Positions 1-5,855 are shown, counted from the first letter of the stretch. The stretch: DNA of 7,383 nt from Deltaproteobacteria bacterium (GCA_030618205.1 JAUXDR010000045.1:1-7383), one strand, 5' to 3'. A program made the numbers and translations. Notes: generated by a model from the sequence alone, not told the origin.

Positions 1-174
1 AGGCTGGCCGGGCATGAAGCCCCAGCCTGTTATATATAGTCACAGTGGCTTCACATTCCATGATTTCAAACTAGTAAATCGTATCAAAATAAAGGCTGCA
101 GACCACTGGAAGAAAACACGGCAGAGGCTCAGCGGATCACAGATTTTAGTAAACATTCACAGGTTACATTAAAA
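1..174. other. Non-coding left edge, no gene recognised
   Basis: I see no credible coding region here. Positions 1-7 (AGGCTGG) can pair with 22-28 (CCAGCCT), and 11-13 can extend the pairing with 19-21. This could be the remains of a terminator or a structured end of an element that begins outside the window. No clear U-tract follows it, so I do not call a terminator. Positions 29-170 show no recognisable motif, RNA gene or gene fragment. Confidence 0.4.
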
Positions 175-248
175 GATGAACGTCGAACATCGAACATCGA
201 ACGTCCAACGTCGAATAAAAAACAAATATCCAATACCGAACATTCAAC
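175..248 (-). repeat. Degenerate heptamer array, left arm
   Basis: Six contiguous 7-nt units fill 175-216: GATGAAC, GTCGAAC, ATCGAAC, ATCGAAC, GTCCAAC, GTCGAAT. After an 11-nt A-rich spacer, three looser units follow at 228-248: ATCCAAT, ACCGAAC, ATTCAAC. The consensus is close to RTYSAAY. The units carry no spacers, so this is not a CRISPR array. The closest known analogue by form is the short tandemly repeated heptamers (STRR) of cyanobacteria; no common origin is implied. The strand label only marks that the units run opposite to those at 277-318. Confidence 0.85.
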
Positions 249-276
249 GGCTATTTCTGTTTCTTTATCTTTTCCC

Positions 277-318
277 ATTCAAAATTCGATGTTGGACGTT
301 CGATGTTCGATGTTCATC
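277..318 (+). repeat. Degenerate heptamer array, right arm (inverted)
   Basis: Six contiguous 7-nt units: ATTCAAA, ATTCGAT, GTTGGAC, GTTCGAT, GTTCGAT, GTTCATC. The last five are the reverse complement of the array at 175-216 apart from one missing unit and one base. The first unit, ATTCAAA, belongs to the second heptamer type found at 1368-1388, so the two types meet here. The array ends 14 bp before the stop codon of the YkgJ-family gene. Confidence 0.85.
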
Positions 319-332
319 TTTTTCTTGAACCC

Positions 333-1100
333 TCACAAACTACAGTTGGAACACCCACCCCGGAAGAGTTTTTTATTAACCCAGCGCATGCCATGTTTGA
401 GCAAGGCCTCTTCGTCATTGGAGATGGCCTCTATCACCTCCTCAGATTCCATGTAGCGATCAAGGTTAGGGCCCTCCAGGAAATATTGACGGAAACTATC
501 AATATCGTAGCATCCCATGTGAAAGATATCGATCTGATCCGCGTTCAGATACTCTATCCCTGCCACTGTCTTAGCCTGAAGTATCTCCCCAAAGATATCA
601 TTCATTTCATTATATTGCTCAATGCCTTCATTTTCCTTCCAACTCCTGACGGTCCATTCCTTTCCGTCCTGGAATCCTTCACAATCCGGCTCCCTGACAA
701 TATAATAGAATTCCTCCACTCCGTCCCTGTCCCGGCTTCGACAGGCCATTCTGGCAAGGGGATAAGTGCGGCATGCACCAGGCCTGTCTTTATAAACCGT
801 ACATCCTTTTCCTTCTTCCAGAAACGGACATTTTAAATAGGGGTCTTCCATCTTGACCAACACTACAGGAAGCCCTGAATTCTGTCCGACATATATACTT
901 GTATAACGTTTTAGAAAGTCCGCGGACTTAATACCTAAATGATTCTTGAGCCTGAATATGTCATAAGGCATGAGGACCAGGCTTAAATCATAACAGCAGT
1001 GTGTAAAACAGCCCTTATCCGGCGTGCAGGAAAAGCAGAAGGTGTCCTCATCTTTTAATTGTCTGGATTTGTCAATATAAGCTTCAGGTCCTTGAGACAT
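333..1100 (-). CDS. YkgJ-family cysteine-cluster protein
   Basis: A 255-residue cytoplasmic protein of the YkgJ/UPF0153 family (CxxCxxxCC, putative zinc- or iron-chelating domain). Cysteines lie at C22, C25, C31, C35 and C36. They are followed by C91 (CPFL), C100 and then RPGACRTYP with C110, the usual order in the family. Further cysteines occur at C120 and C140, and a terminal CSNC pair at C250/C253 that I do not associate with the core family. There is no signal peptide or membrane segment. The family's biochemical role is unsettled; metal binding is inferred from the cysteine pattern. The ATG at 1098-1100 has a good ribosome site, TAGGAG at 1110-1115 with a 9-nt spacer. The gene is probably monocistronic: heptamer-repeat DNA lies on both sides and the next minus-strand gene ends 325 bp upstream. 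Confidence 0.85.
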   Translation of the reverse strand: MSQGPEAYIDKSRQLKDEDTFCFSCTPDKGCFTHCCYDLSLVLMPYDIFRLKNHLGIKSADFLKRYTSIYVGQNSGLPVVLVKMEDPYLKCPFLEEGKGCTVYKDRPGACRTYPLARMACRSRDRDGVEEFYYIVREPDCEGFQDGKEWTVRSWKENEGIEQYNEMNDIFGEILQAKTVAGIEYLNADQIDIFHMGCYDIDSFRQYFLEGPNLDRYMESEEVIEAISNDEEALLKHGMRWVNKKLFRGGCSNCSL

Positions 1101-1116
1101 GAATTGAGGCTCCTAT

Positions 1117-1151
1117 ATTGTGTCTGAACGAAAAGGCCGTTCAGACACAAT
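1117..1151 (-). promoter_or_regulatory. Perfect 14-bp hairpin beside the ribosome site of the YkgJ-family gene
   Basis: ATTGTGTCTGAACG at 1117-1130 is the exact reverse complement of 1138-1151, with a 7-nt loop (1131-1137). On the minus strand the stem ends one base before the TAGGAG ribosome site of the gene starting at 1100. It would therefore sit in that gene's 5' leader and could influence ribosome access. On the plus strand a short T-run (1151-1154) begins at the last base of the stem. Leader hairpin, terminator and transposon end are all possible; the structure is certain, the role is not. Confidence 0.6.
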
Positions 1152-1179
1152 TTTGAATTCTAAAGTTTGAATTTTGAAT
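1152..1179 (+). repeat. Heptamer array (TTTGAAT type)
   Basis: Four contiguous 7-nt units: TTTGAAT, TCTAAAG, TTTGAAT, TTTGAAT. They follow the 1117-1151 hairpin directly. The unit is the reverse complement of ATTCAAA seen at 277-283 and 1368-1381. Confidence 0.7.
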
Positions 1180-1305
1180 TTAAAAAAGGAAATAACCTTA
1201 ATATGTTAATTGTCCATGATCTAAATTGAGAAAACAAAATTTGGGGTTTCCGTTCAGGCACTATATAACATTTTTTATTTTGCTGAAAGTACCCCTTTAT
1301 AGGCA

Positions 1306-1340
1306 ATGTTGAATTGTGAATGTTGAATGTTGAATTGTGG
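1306..1340 (+). repeat. Heptamer array (ATGTTGA type)
   Basis: Five contiguous 7-nt units: ATGTTGA, ATTGTGA, ATGTTGA, ATGTTGA, ATTGTGG. It is in inverted orientation to the array at 1368-1388: positions 1306-1329 pair with 1367-1390 at 21 of 24 positions, leaving a 37-nt loop. No U-run follows on either strand, so I do not call it a terminator. It lies downstream of the aminotransferase gene and could still protect its 3' end. Confidence 0.75.
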
Positions 1341-1367
1341 AAGGACATTTAAAAGACATATACCTTA

Positions 1368-1388
1368 ATTCAAAATTCAAAATTCAAC
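1368..1388 (-). repeat. Heptamer array (ATTCAAA type)
   Basis: Three contiguous 7-nt units, ATTCAAA, ATTCAAA, ATTCAAC, ending 37 bp short of the aminotransferase stop codon. It forms the right arm of the imperfect inverted pair with 1306-1340. Otherwise the 325-bp gap 1101-1425 holds only the hairpin and repeats listed separately; I see no gene in it. Confidence 0.75.
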
Positions 1389-1425
1389 ATTTATTGTACG
1401 CCGCAGATTGGGTTTTTTAGCGGAA

Positions 1426-2559
1426 TCATGCCTTAAAACTGATGCCCCCCTCAAGGCCGTCTATGATGATTTCCTGTTCCTCTGGTGTGATAAAGGCGTG
1501 CATGGGAAGGGACAGCACTTCCTCTGCGGCCTTTTCTGCATAGGGAAATGATCCTGGTCCAAGTCCCAGGCCTTTAAAGGCAGGCTGAAGGTGGACCGGG
1601 ACAGGGTAATGAATGGCAAAGGGAATGCCTTCTTGTTTGAGAAAGGTGGTCACCTGGTCCCTGAACCCTTCGGGGATTCTCACTGTGTACTGGGCATACA
1701 CGCATGTCCTGTCCGGCATTACTGCAGGAGTCTGTATTTCCGGTATTTTTTGGTTAATCAGTTCTGAATAACGGCCGGCAGCTTCCTGCCTGGCCTTAAT
1801 TTCTTCATCAAAGTGGGCAAATTTGGCCAGGACTATTGCTGCCTGGATGCTATCCAGCCTGGCATTAAGCCCTATTTCTTCATGCTGGTATCTGGCCCTC
1901 TGGCCATGGACCCTGAGACACTTTATCATATCTGCCTTTTCCGGATCATCAGTGAAGACCATGCCCCCGTCCCCATATGCTCCAAGGGGCTTTGAAGGGA
2001 AAAAAGAGGTGACACCTATTTCGCTGAGGCCGCAAGACAGCCGGTTTTTGTATTTTGCCCCAAAGGACTGGCATGCATCCTCAATCACCAACAGGCCAAA
2101 CGCCGACGCAATTTCATTGATTTCGTCCATATCAGGGCACTGACCATAAAGGCTTACAGGGAGGATGCCCCTTACCTTGGCCCCGGCCTTCTGCCTTGCA
2201 GCCAGAGCGTCCCGCATCTCGCCCGTGTCAAGGTTAAGGCTTTTGGGGTCTATATCCACGAATACGGGCTTTGCCTTCAGAAGGGCTATGACTTCCGCAG
2301 TAGCTATAAACGTAAAGGGGGTTGTGATAACCTCTTCTCCGGGCCTTAAGTCCATGGCCATAAGTGCAAGGAGCAGCCCATCCGTCCCTGAGCCTACCCC
2401 TATTGCATGTTTGACCCCCACATAAGCTGCGAGAGCTGTCTCCAGGTCCTCCACCGGCTTGCCCAGTATGAACTGGGTCTTTGTAAGTATTTCGTGGATG
2501 GCCGAGTCTATTTCCTGTCTGTAGCTTTGATACTGCCTGTCTAAATCAACAAATTTCAT
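1426..2559 (-). CDS. wbpE: WbpE-like DegT/DnrJ/EryC1/StrS sugar aminotransferase
   Basis: A 377-residue, cytoplasmic, fold-type I PLP aminotransferase of the DegT/DnrJ/EryC1/StrS family. Visible parts are GSGTDG near residue 57 (phosphate-binding turn), VIEDACQSFGA with D161 (pyridine nitrogen) and Q164, and SFFPSKPLG with the Schiff-base lysine K190 followed by YGDGG. PVSLYGQC (134-141), TSFFPSKPLG and VYAQYTVR closely match what I recall of Pseudomonas WbpE. WbpE converts UDP-3-keto-GlcNAc-uronate to the 3-amino sugar, with glutamate as amino donor, for surface polysaccharide. The exact substrate is an inference, since no other nucleotide-sugar gene is in the window. The frame stays open to an ATG at 2691, but that adds 44 residues translated from the palindromic element and has no ribosome site. 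The start at 2559 has AAGGA 7 nt upstream and begins MKFVDLDRQY, as expected. It lies downstream of the cysteine desulfurase gene. Confidence 0.9.
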   Translation of the reverse strand: MKFVDLDRQYQSYRQEIDSAIHEILTKTQFILGKPVEDLETALAAYVGVKHAIGVGSGTDGLLLALMAMDLRPGEEVITTPFTFIATAEVIALLKAKPVFVDIDPKSLNLDTGEMRDALAARQKAGAKVRGILPVSLYGQCPDMDEINEIASAFGLLVIEDACQSFGAKYKNRLSCGLSEIGVTSFFPSKPLGAYGDGGMVFTDDPEKADMIKCLRVHGQRARYQHEEIGLNARLDSIQAAIVLAKFAHFDEEIKARQEAAGRYSELINQKIPEIQTPAVMPDRTCVYAQYTVRIPEGFRDQVTTFLKQEGIPFAIHYPVPVHLQPAFKGLGLGPGSFPYAEKAAEEVLSLPMHAFITPEEQEIIIDGLEGGISFKA

Positions 2560-2566
2560 ATTTTTA

Positions 2567-2571
2567 TCCTT
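2567..2571 (-). promoter_or_regulatory. Ribosome binding site deciding the aminotransferase start
   Basis: AAGGA on the minus strand, 7 nt before the ATG at 2559-2557. It favours the 377-residue product over the 421-residue reading frame that runs back through the palindromic element. Confidence 0.75.
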
Positions 2572-2573
2572 TC

Positions 2574-2681
2574 GTAAGCGTTTACAGGGTGCTGCAGATG
2601 CGAGGCGGAGGATACGCAGACGTACTTCCTGTACTTCAAGTGCCCGACAACAAAGCAGGTGCGGTGCCCTGTGAACGCTAC
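2574..2681 (+). repeat. 108-bp palindromic element between desulfurase and aminotransferase genes
   Basis: Arms 2578-2596 and 2660-2678 pair over 19 positions. After one bulged A (2577), 2574-2576 pair with 2679-2681, giving 22 pairs. Fifteen of the 19 inner positions are exact complements. The other four (2583/2673, 2590/2666, 2591/2665, 2593/2663) are G-U wobbles in plus-strand RNA but A-C mismatches in minus-strand RNA. The 63-nt interior holds a direct repeat, GTACTTC at 2622-2628 and 2631-2637. The right arm overlaps the last codon and stop of the desulfurase gene. It could be a REP/BIME-like dispersed unit, an mRNA-processing or stability stem, or a small RNA on the plus strand. No promoter was identified. 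Confidence 0.6.
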
Positions 2682-3805
2682 ATCCTTTCAAGCGCCCTGC
2701 CGATGGCCTGGGCGGCGATTTCTATATCCGATTCGATAGTCCCTCGACCCAGTGTGAGACGAAGGGTCCCCAAGGCTACTTCCGGCGAGACTCCCATGGC
2801 GGCGAGCACATGGGAGACCTTAATATCCCTGTCGTGGCAGGCCGAACCGGTAGAGGCCATAATCTCCGGGGCCTGAGCCAGGATCTTTGCTCCATTCTTG
2901 CCGATAAAACTGACGCTCAGGGTGTTGGGAATTGTATTCTCAGGATCACCATGCCTGATTATGGGATGGCCCAGTTTGGATAGTTCTGCATAGAGCTTGT
3001 CCCTGAGACCTGTTTGCCTTTCCGCCTCGGCCTTAATGTCCAAGGCAACAAAATCACAGGCAGCTCCCAGTCCCACTGCCAGGGGAACCGGCTCAGTGCC
3101 GGGCCGAAGACCCTGCTCCTGGCCTGCACCGAACATGAGCTGACCAAGGGGTGCGCCTTTTCTGCAATAGAGGGCACCTATTCCTTTTGGCGCATAGAGC
3201 TTGTGTCCTGCAACACTCAGGTAATCTACTCCAAGATTTTTGACATCCACAGGGATCTTGCCCACGGCCTGGGCCGCGTCTGTATGGATCAGCACTCCAC
3301 GCTTGCGGGCCAGTTGCGAAATCTCAGCTACCGGCTGAATAGCCCCGGTCTCATTATTTGCCAGCATCACTGAGACCAGCACTGTATCAGGGCGTAAGAC
3401 CTTTTCAACTTCCAGTGGATCTACAACGCCCTGGCTGTTTACCTTTATAAAGGACACGTTCCACCCCTGTTCAAGCAAATGCAGGCAGGGATTCATAAGG
3501 GATGGGTGCTCAATACTGGTGGTGATGATGTGTCGCCCTTTGCCGGACATGGCTTGGCATACGCCTGCTATAGTTAAATTATTGGATTCTGTGCCTCCGC
3601 TGGTGAAGAGGATTTCAGTAGGATCTGCGTTGAGCAGCGATGCCACTTGGGCCCTGGCGTATTCCAGTGCCCTCTTGGCCGTTTGGCCGAACCTGTGTCC
3701 GCTGCTGGGATTGCCCCATTTTTCTTTCAGTGCGGAATTTACTTCCTCCTGCACCGGCCTTGCAACCGGTGTGGTTGCATTGTAATCAAGATATATTTCA
3801 GACAT
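2678..3805 (-). CDS. Class I cysteine desulfurase (NifS/IscS family, SCLY-like)
   Basis: A 375-residue PLP enzyme that removes sulfur from cysteine as an enzyme persulfide for Fe-S clusters and thiolated cofactors, or possibly selenium from selenocysteine. The start MSEIYLDYNATTP is typical. Next come SGGTESNN near 69, SIEH with H100 (stacks on PLP), LANNETG (N151), HTDAAQA (D176, Q179), GHK with Schiff-base lysine K202, RPGTE (234-238) and the catalytic cysteine C323 in MASTGSACH. GHK, RPGTE and the MASxGxACH context recall vertebrate selenocysteine lyase more than the SSGSACTS of IscS; this is by eye. A further in-frame ATG at 3835 would add ten residues but has no ribosome site. The ATG at 3805 has AAGGAG upstream with a long 14-nt spacer, so the start is moderately sure. 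No scaffold gene (iscU/nifU) is adjacent. The aminotransferase gene lies 118 bp downstream. Confidence 0.9.
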   Translation of the reverse strand: MSEIYLDYNATTPVARPVQEEVNSALKEKWGNPSSGHRFGQTAKRALEYARAQVASLLNADPTEILFTSGGTESNNLTIAGVCQAMSGKGRHIITTSIEHPSLMNPCLHLLEQGWNVSFIKVNSQGVVDPLEVEKVLRPDTVLVSVMLANNETGAIQPVAEISQLARKRGVLIHTDAAQAVGKIPVDVKNLGVDYLSVAGHKLYAPKGIGALYCRKGAPLGQLMFGAGQEQGLRPGTEPVPLAVGLGAACDFVALDIKAEAERQTGLRDKLYAELSKLGHPIIRHGDPENTIPNTLSVSFIGKNGAKILAQAPEIMASTGSACHDRDIKVSHVLAAMGVSPEVALGTLRLTLGRGTIESDIEIAAQAIGRALERM

Positions 3806-3908
3806 TTCTGGGGGAAAAACTCCTTTTTTTGTCATGGTTTTTGTAATTTTTTCTGTTATTAATTCATTTTCAGGATTTTGGATGGTAAAATCGGCGAAGA
3901 AGCTGCCA

Positions 3909-3937
3909 ACTATAACAGAGCGTGTTCAGAGCAACAA
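3909..3937 (-). promoter_or_regulatory. Candidate sigma-70 promoter for the cysteine desulfurase gene
   Basis: On the minus strand TTGTTG (3937-3932) is followed after 17 bp by TATAGT (3914-3909), which matches the -10 consensus at five of six bases. The predicted leader is about 100 nt. The -35 is weak. The prediction is by eye. Confidence 0.4.
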
Positions 3938-3948
3938 TACGCTGAAGT

Positions 3949-4023
3949 AATTGAATGAGCTCACAGGTCATCAATAATTATTCATTCCCTGCCGGGGAGT
4001 GTGAACGGTTAAATTGAATGAGC
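3949..4023 (+). repeat. Pair of 12-bp direct repeats upstream of mutL
   Basis: AATTGAATGAGC occurs exactly at 3949-3960 and 4012-4023, 63 bp apart, flanking the likely mutL promoter start. TCATTC at 3982-3987 is also the inverse of GAATGA at 3953-3958. These could be operator half-sites or a local duplication. Confidence 0.5.
3951..3978 (+). promoter_or_regulatory. Candidate sigma-70 promoter for mutL-miaA operon
   Basis: TTGAAT (3951-3956), a 16-bp spacer and AATAAT (3973-3978, five of six -10 matches) would start transcription near 3985, giving a leader of about 60 nt to the GTG of mutL. The -10 lies inside the 10-bp palindrome AATAATTATT (3973-3982). The candidate is back-to-back with the one for the desulfurase gene, with their -35 boxes 13 bp apart. 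Confidence 0.4.
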
Positions 4024-4046
4024 AAATACGGTAAATAGGAATTCTT

Positions 4047-5855
4047 GTGTCCAAAATACATATCCTTCCTCTACATATTGCCAATCAAATCGCAGCAGGT
4101 GAAGTAGTGGAAAGGCCTGCTTCGATAGTGAAGGAGCTCCTTGAAAATTCTATAGACGCAGAGGCCAAACGGATCCGTGTAGAGCTCGAAGATGGTGGTA
4201 AACACCTCATCAGGGTTACAGACGATGGTGTAGGCTTAGAAAAAGAAGACATCGATCTGGCTGTTGAACGCCACGCAACCAGCAAAATCAGGGATGAAGC
4301 CGATTTGGCTGTTATACATACCATGGGTTTCAGGGGTGAGGCCCTTTCGAGCATAGGCGCTGTTTCCAGGCTGTCCATCACTTCCAGGCCTTCTGACAAT
4401 ATCGAAGGATGGCGAGTGAGAGTGGACTTTGGCAGAGACAAGAAGACCATGGCTGTAGGATGCCCATCCGGGACTACAGTGGAAGTAGAGGACTTGTTCC
4501 TGGAGATACCGGCAAGACGCAGGTTTCTCAAGAGGCGTCAGACTGAGTTGGGACATATTTCCCAAATAGTACGTACCCTATCAGTGGGTTTTCCTGAGAT
4601 CCTTTTTGAACTCCTGAGTGATGGAAGGGAAATATTCCGGTCCCGTCCTGGTTGCCAGGGCCCCCAGCGCCTGTGGCCACTGGTAGGGGATCAGCTTGTT
4701 CTTCAAATGCTGCCAGTTGAAGGCAAATCCCAGGAAATCCTGGTTTCAGGTTATGTGACACCACCGGAGGAAGCAAGGGCCTCCTCCAAGTCTTTTTACT
4801 TTTTTTTGAATCAAAGACCCATAAATAGCAGACTGCTATGGAAGGCGCTTAATCAGGCCTTCAGGGGCTTCATGATGAAGAATTCATACCCTATGGGTGC
4901 CCTGTTTCTGGAGGTCCAGCCGGATCAGGTGGACGTAAACGTGCATCCTGCTAAACAAGAAGTTCGTTTCCACGATTCAGACGCAATATACCGGATTGTT
5001 TACCACTCTGTACAAAGGGCCCTTGAAGGCATAAAGGTTGTTGCTGCGCCTTTTGGAAAAACCCAGGCAAGATTGGAAGAAACAGGCCTTTCAATTAATC
5101 AACAGGAACTGGATATACCTCCTGATGCTTTTCAGGTCTCAGAGGAATTTCCCGCTTACGGGGGATTCCCTTCATCCGGGCAAGATCAGAAAACAGCCCT
5201 GATTGCCGGCCCCAAGCCTCCTATATCACCCGATCAGGACCACTATGTCCACAAGTCTGATAAAACACATTTATGGCAGGACTTTCGTGTTCTCGGACAG
5301 TTGGCCAGGAGTTATATCCTGGCAGAGGGACCGGATGGCCTTGTGCTTGTGGACCAGCATGCAGCTCACGAGGCCCTTATCTTTAAGAGGCTAAACCAAC
5401 AGATTGCGCAAACTGATGCCCTGGCTACCCAACCCCTTGTATTTCCTGAAGTCCTGGAAAGGAACCAGGAAGATATTGCAAAACTTCCAGAGATTTGTCC
5501 CATACTAAACCGATTAGGAGTGGTAATCGAGCCATTTGGACATTCACAGGTTGCTATCAGGGCCGTCCCGGATTTCTTATCCTCTTGCTCCAAGACCAGC
5601 GAAGTAGTCGGTGAGCTGATAGACCGTATTCTCAGTTTTCCAGAACAGGATGTAAAAGGCCTGGTTCACGATCTTCTGGCCTCCATGGCTTGCCATTCCG
5701 CAATAAAGGCCAATCACCACCTCGAGTTGCAAGAGATGGATGCCTTACTCAAGGAATTGGTTTCCGAAGAAGTGACCCACTGCCCCCACGGAAGACCTGT
5801 AGTTCAGGTTTTGGGATTCAGCGAGATAGAACGGCGATTCGGGCGAAAACGATGA
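4047..5855 (+). CDS. mutL: DNA mismatch repair protein MutL (endonuclease type)
   Basis: A 602-residue MutL, the ATPase that links mismatch recognition by MutS to strand incision. The N-terminal GHKL ATPase shows ELLENSIDA (E33, N34), DDGVG (59-63), RHATSKI (75-81), GFRGEAL (94-100) and GTTVEVEDLF (142-151). NVHPAK lies at 298-303 in the transducer domain. A variable linker spans about 330-415. The C-terminal dimer domain has DQHAAHE (436-442), ACHSAIKA (548-555) and CPHGRP (579-584), the metal-site set of MutLs that nick DNA themselves, as in bacteria without MutH. Two local deviations are EIPARR where NTPARR is usual, and K447 where the second glutamate of DQHAx2Ex4E is expected; D436 and E442 are retained. 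The GTG start is supported by TAGGA six nt upstream. A T8 run lies at 4800-4807. The last codons overlap miaA. Confidence 0.96.
   Translation: MSKIHILPLHIANQIAAGEVVERPASIVKELLENSIDAEAKRIRVELEDGGKHLIRVTDDGVGLEKEDIDLAVERHATSKIRDEADLAVIHTMGFRGEALSSIGAVSRLSITSRPSDNIEGWRVRVDFGRDKKTMAVGCPSGTTVEVEDLFLEIPARRRFLKRRQTELGHISQIVRTLSVGFPEILFELLSDGREIFRSRPGCQGPQRLWPLVGDQLVLQMLPVEGKSQEILVSGYVTPPEEARASSKSFYFFLNQRPINSRLLWKALNQAFRGFMMKNSYPMGALFLEVQPDQVDVNVHPAKQEVRFHDSDAIYRIVYHSVQRALEGIKVVAAPFGKTQARLEETGLSINQQELDIPPDAFQVSEEFPAYGGFPSSGQDQKTALIAGPKPPISPDQDHYVHKSDKTHLWQDFRVLGQLARSYILAEGPDGLVLVDQHAAHEALIFKRLNQQIAQTDALATQPLVFPEVLERNQEDIAKLPEICPILNRLGVVIEPFGHSQVAIRAVPDFLSSCSKTSEVVGELIDRILSFPEQDVKGLVHDLLASMACHSAIKANHHLELQEMDALLKELVSEEVTHCPHGRPVVQVLGFSEIERRFGRKR

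Larger units (their letters stand above)
171..323. terminator. Candidate bidirectional terminator built from heptamer arrays
   Basis: Positions 189-216 pair with 284-311 over 28 positions. Only one is not Watson-Crick (G210 opposite T290, a G-U wobble in plus-strand RNA). The outer unit 175-181 pairs with 312-318 if 182-188 bulges out. The loop is about 67 nt. The stem is preceded by AAAA (171-174) and followed by TTTTT (319-323), so transcripts from either side would show a stem followed by a U-run. On the minus strand it begins 14 nt after the stop codon of the YkgJ-family gene. The loop is longer than in typical intrinsic terminators, so the role is an inference. Confidence 0.45.
1115..1266. 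mobile_element. Possible MITE-like unit with imperfect terminal inverted repeats
   Basis: The 16 bp at 1115-1130 match the reverse complement of 1251-1266 at 14 positions (ATATTGTGTCTGAACG against ATATAGTGCCTGAACG). The 152-bp interval between these ends encodes nothing and contains the 1117-1151 hairpin and a heptamer array. TA at the tips would suit a TA target duplication. There is no transposase. Chance or a simpler repeat history cannot be excluded, so this is a weak call. Confidence 0.25.

Noticed and set aside
1..28. Terminator or tRNA end at the left edge
   Set aside because: The short stem lacks a U-tract and no tRNA arms can be drawn; the window cuts off whatever precedes it.
175..318. 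CRISPR array
   Set aside because: Units are 7 nt and contiguous, with no unique spacers and no cas genes.
303..836. Plus-strand 177-codon frame opposite the YkgJ-family gene
   Set aside because: It is antisense to a gene with clear family motifs, starts inside the heptamer array and shows no domain.
1160..1348. Minus-strand reading frame of 62 codons upstream of the YkgJ-family gene
   Set aside because: Much of it is translation of heptamer arrays (repeated HNST/FNI-like residues), it has no domain, and nothing suggests selection on the protein.
1399..1423. Terminator for the aminotransferase gene
   Set aside because: Only CCGC/GCGG pairing with a 15-nt loop and no U-run on the minus strand; too weak to call.
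2560..2691. Longer start for the aminotransferase (44 extra residues)
   Set aside because: The extra residues are translated palindrome, the ATG at 2691 lies inside the desulfurase gene without a ribosome site, and the family N-terminus begins at 2559.
4085..4531. Minus-strand 148-codon frame opposite the MutL ATPase domain
   Set aside because: Serine-rich shadow of a highly conserved coding region; no motif or ribosome site.
5690..5851. Longer start for MiaA inside mutL
   Set aside because: The extra 54 residues read the conserved MutL C-terminus out of frame; the ATGA overlap at 5852 is the normal operon arrangement.
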